Shown one piece after another: positions 4,715 through 5,076 of a DNA stretch of 5,076 bases (position 1 is the first letter of the stretch; each line of letters begins with the position of its first letter). The stretch is from Pirellulaceae bacterium (lineage in GTDB: Bacteria > Planctomycetota > Planctomycetia > Pirellulales > Pirellulaceae): positions 1-5,076 of the forward strand of contig JADLDX010001030.1 of the NCBI GenBank assembly GCA_020846515.1, in the 5' to 3' direction. The notes beneath the pieces were generated by a model. The model was not told the origin of the DNA and ran no database searches. It saw only the letters and a list, made by a program, of their open reading frames with translations. The translations under genes and the position numbers were made by a program.

Positions 4715-5076
4715 ATGCTAGTTCGTTTATTTGCACCTGTTGTTGTAGCCGCTTCGATGTTCTTCGCTTCTTCCGCAGAAGCCGGCTTGTTCCATCGTCA
4801 TGGTGGTTGTTGCGATACAGCTCCAAGCTGTGGATGCGAAGTAGCTGCCCCCAGCTGTGGCGGTTGCGACGTTGCTCCTAGCTGCGGTTGCGAAGTTGCA
4901 GTTGATCCTTGCTGCGGTCCTCGCTTTGGCAGCCGTATTCATGGTCTGCTGAGCCGTCTGCATGCACGTCATAGCTGCTGTGCACCAGCTTGCGACACCG
5001 GTTGCAACACCTGCTGCGAACCAGCTCCAGTTTGTGCTCCTGTATGTGCACCAGCACCTGTCTGTGCTCCAGTATG
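4715..5076 (+). CDS. Secreted cysteine-rich repeat protein (3' end cut by window)
   Basis: The frame stays open from ATG 4715 to the window end: 120 codons plus two bases. ATG 4709 in frame is the alternative start, but its Shine-Dalgarno spacing is poor. Residues 1-23 are a signal peptide (Arg4, hydrophobic core, AEA cleavage), so the protein is exported. The visible mature part of 97 residues has 19 cysteines, mostly as CxC, CC and CxxC. Residues 36-62 are three 9-residue repeats, APSCGCEVA, APSCGGCDV and APSCGCEVA. A less repetitive basic segment (GPRFGSRIHGLLSRLHARH) follows, then more Cys pairs and a PVCAP(V/A) tail that runs off the edge. I recall short exported Cys/Pro-rich proteins of this style in planctomycetes, with no known function. 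A disulfide-linked envelope component or metal binder is conceivable. It has its own Shine-Dalgarno site and no close upstream neighbour. Confidence 0.85.
   Translation, partial: MLVRLFAPVVVAASMFFASSAEAGLFHRHGGCCDTAPSCGCEVAAPSCGGCDVAPSCGCEVAVDPCCGPRFGSRIHGLLSRLHARHSCCAPACDTGCNTCCEPAPVCAPVCAPAPVCAPV
4820..4900 (+). repeat. 27-bp coding tandem repeat, three copies
   Basis: Units at 4820-4846, 4847-4873 and 4874-4900 each encode nine residues beginning APSCG. The middle unit reads APSCGGCDV, so the second Cys is shifted by one residue. Synonymous differences between the units show they are not very recent copies. Confidence 0.75.
5027..5076 (+). repeat. Pro-Val-Cys-Ala coding repeat at the window edge
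   Basis: Twelve-base units of the form CC(A/T)GTNTGTGC(T/A) encode PVCA repeatedly, with one PA insertion. The array continues past the last base, so copy number and protein length are unknown. Confidence 0.65.

Noticed and set aside
4437..4826. 129-codon minus-strand open frame before the orphan terminators
   Set aside because: It would start inside the Cys-rich gene, has no Shine-Dalgarno site I can see and no domain-like sequence. It was considered as the missing minus-strand gene but is not convincing.
4820..5076. Repeats in the Cys-rich gene as a mobile or CRISPR-like array
   Set aside because: The periodicity is a multiple of three, stays in frame and encodes conserved Cys motifs behind a signal peptide, so it is a protein-level repeat.

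Overview
The window looks like a planctomycete chromosome, probably Pirellulales/Rhodopirellula-like. This is inferred from protein style, not from a marker gene. It shows an exported HtrA-like protein with a degenerate active site and tandem PDZ domains, a membrane-anchored GGDEF protein of a type I recall from planctomycetes, and a small secreted protein extremely rich in Cys-Pro-Ala/Gly repeats. No rRNA, tRNA, insertion sequence, CRISPR array, phage gene or defence system is recognisable.

Layout: (1) 1-1655, minus strand: 3'-truncated gene for an exported trypsin-fold pseudoprotease with two PDZ domains and the beginning of what may be an alpha/beta-hydrolase domain. (2) 1656-1849: spacer with a clear Shine-Dalgarno site for that gene and a four-copy 14-15 bp degenerate tandem repeat. 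(3) 1850-2068, minus strand: a 72-residue stand-alone BON-domain protein. (4) 2069-2399: divergent spacer with two short perfect dyads. (5) 2400-3986, plus strand: membrane-anchored diguanylate cyclase with an intact GGEEF domain followed by a second, degenerate GGDEF-like domain. (6) 3987-4714: 728 bp with no credible gene but several strong hairpins; two have the form of minus-strand intrinsic terminators, and a pair with competing arms sits before a plus-strand T-run. (7) 4715-5076, plus strand: 5' part of a secreted cysteine-rich repeat protein, cut by the window edge.

There is no obvious single pathway. The BON and pseudoprotease genes share a strand and could be co-transcribed, but a 194 bp spacer separates them. 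The diguanylate cyclase is divergent and the Cys-rich gene is separate, with a long structured upstream region. The two most interesting points are at protein level. All three catalytic-triad positions of the HtrA-like domain are substituted. In the cyclase, the catalytic GGDEF domain lacks the RxxD inhibitory site while the degenerate second domain carries an RxxD at the matching position. At nucleic-acid level, the structured spacer 4109-4430 is the best candidate for an undescribed RNA element. All of this was read by eye; nothing was searched or folded by software.
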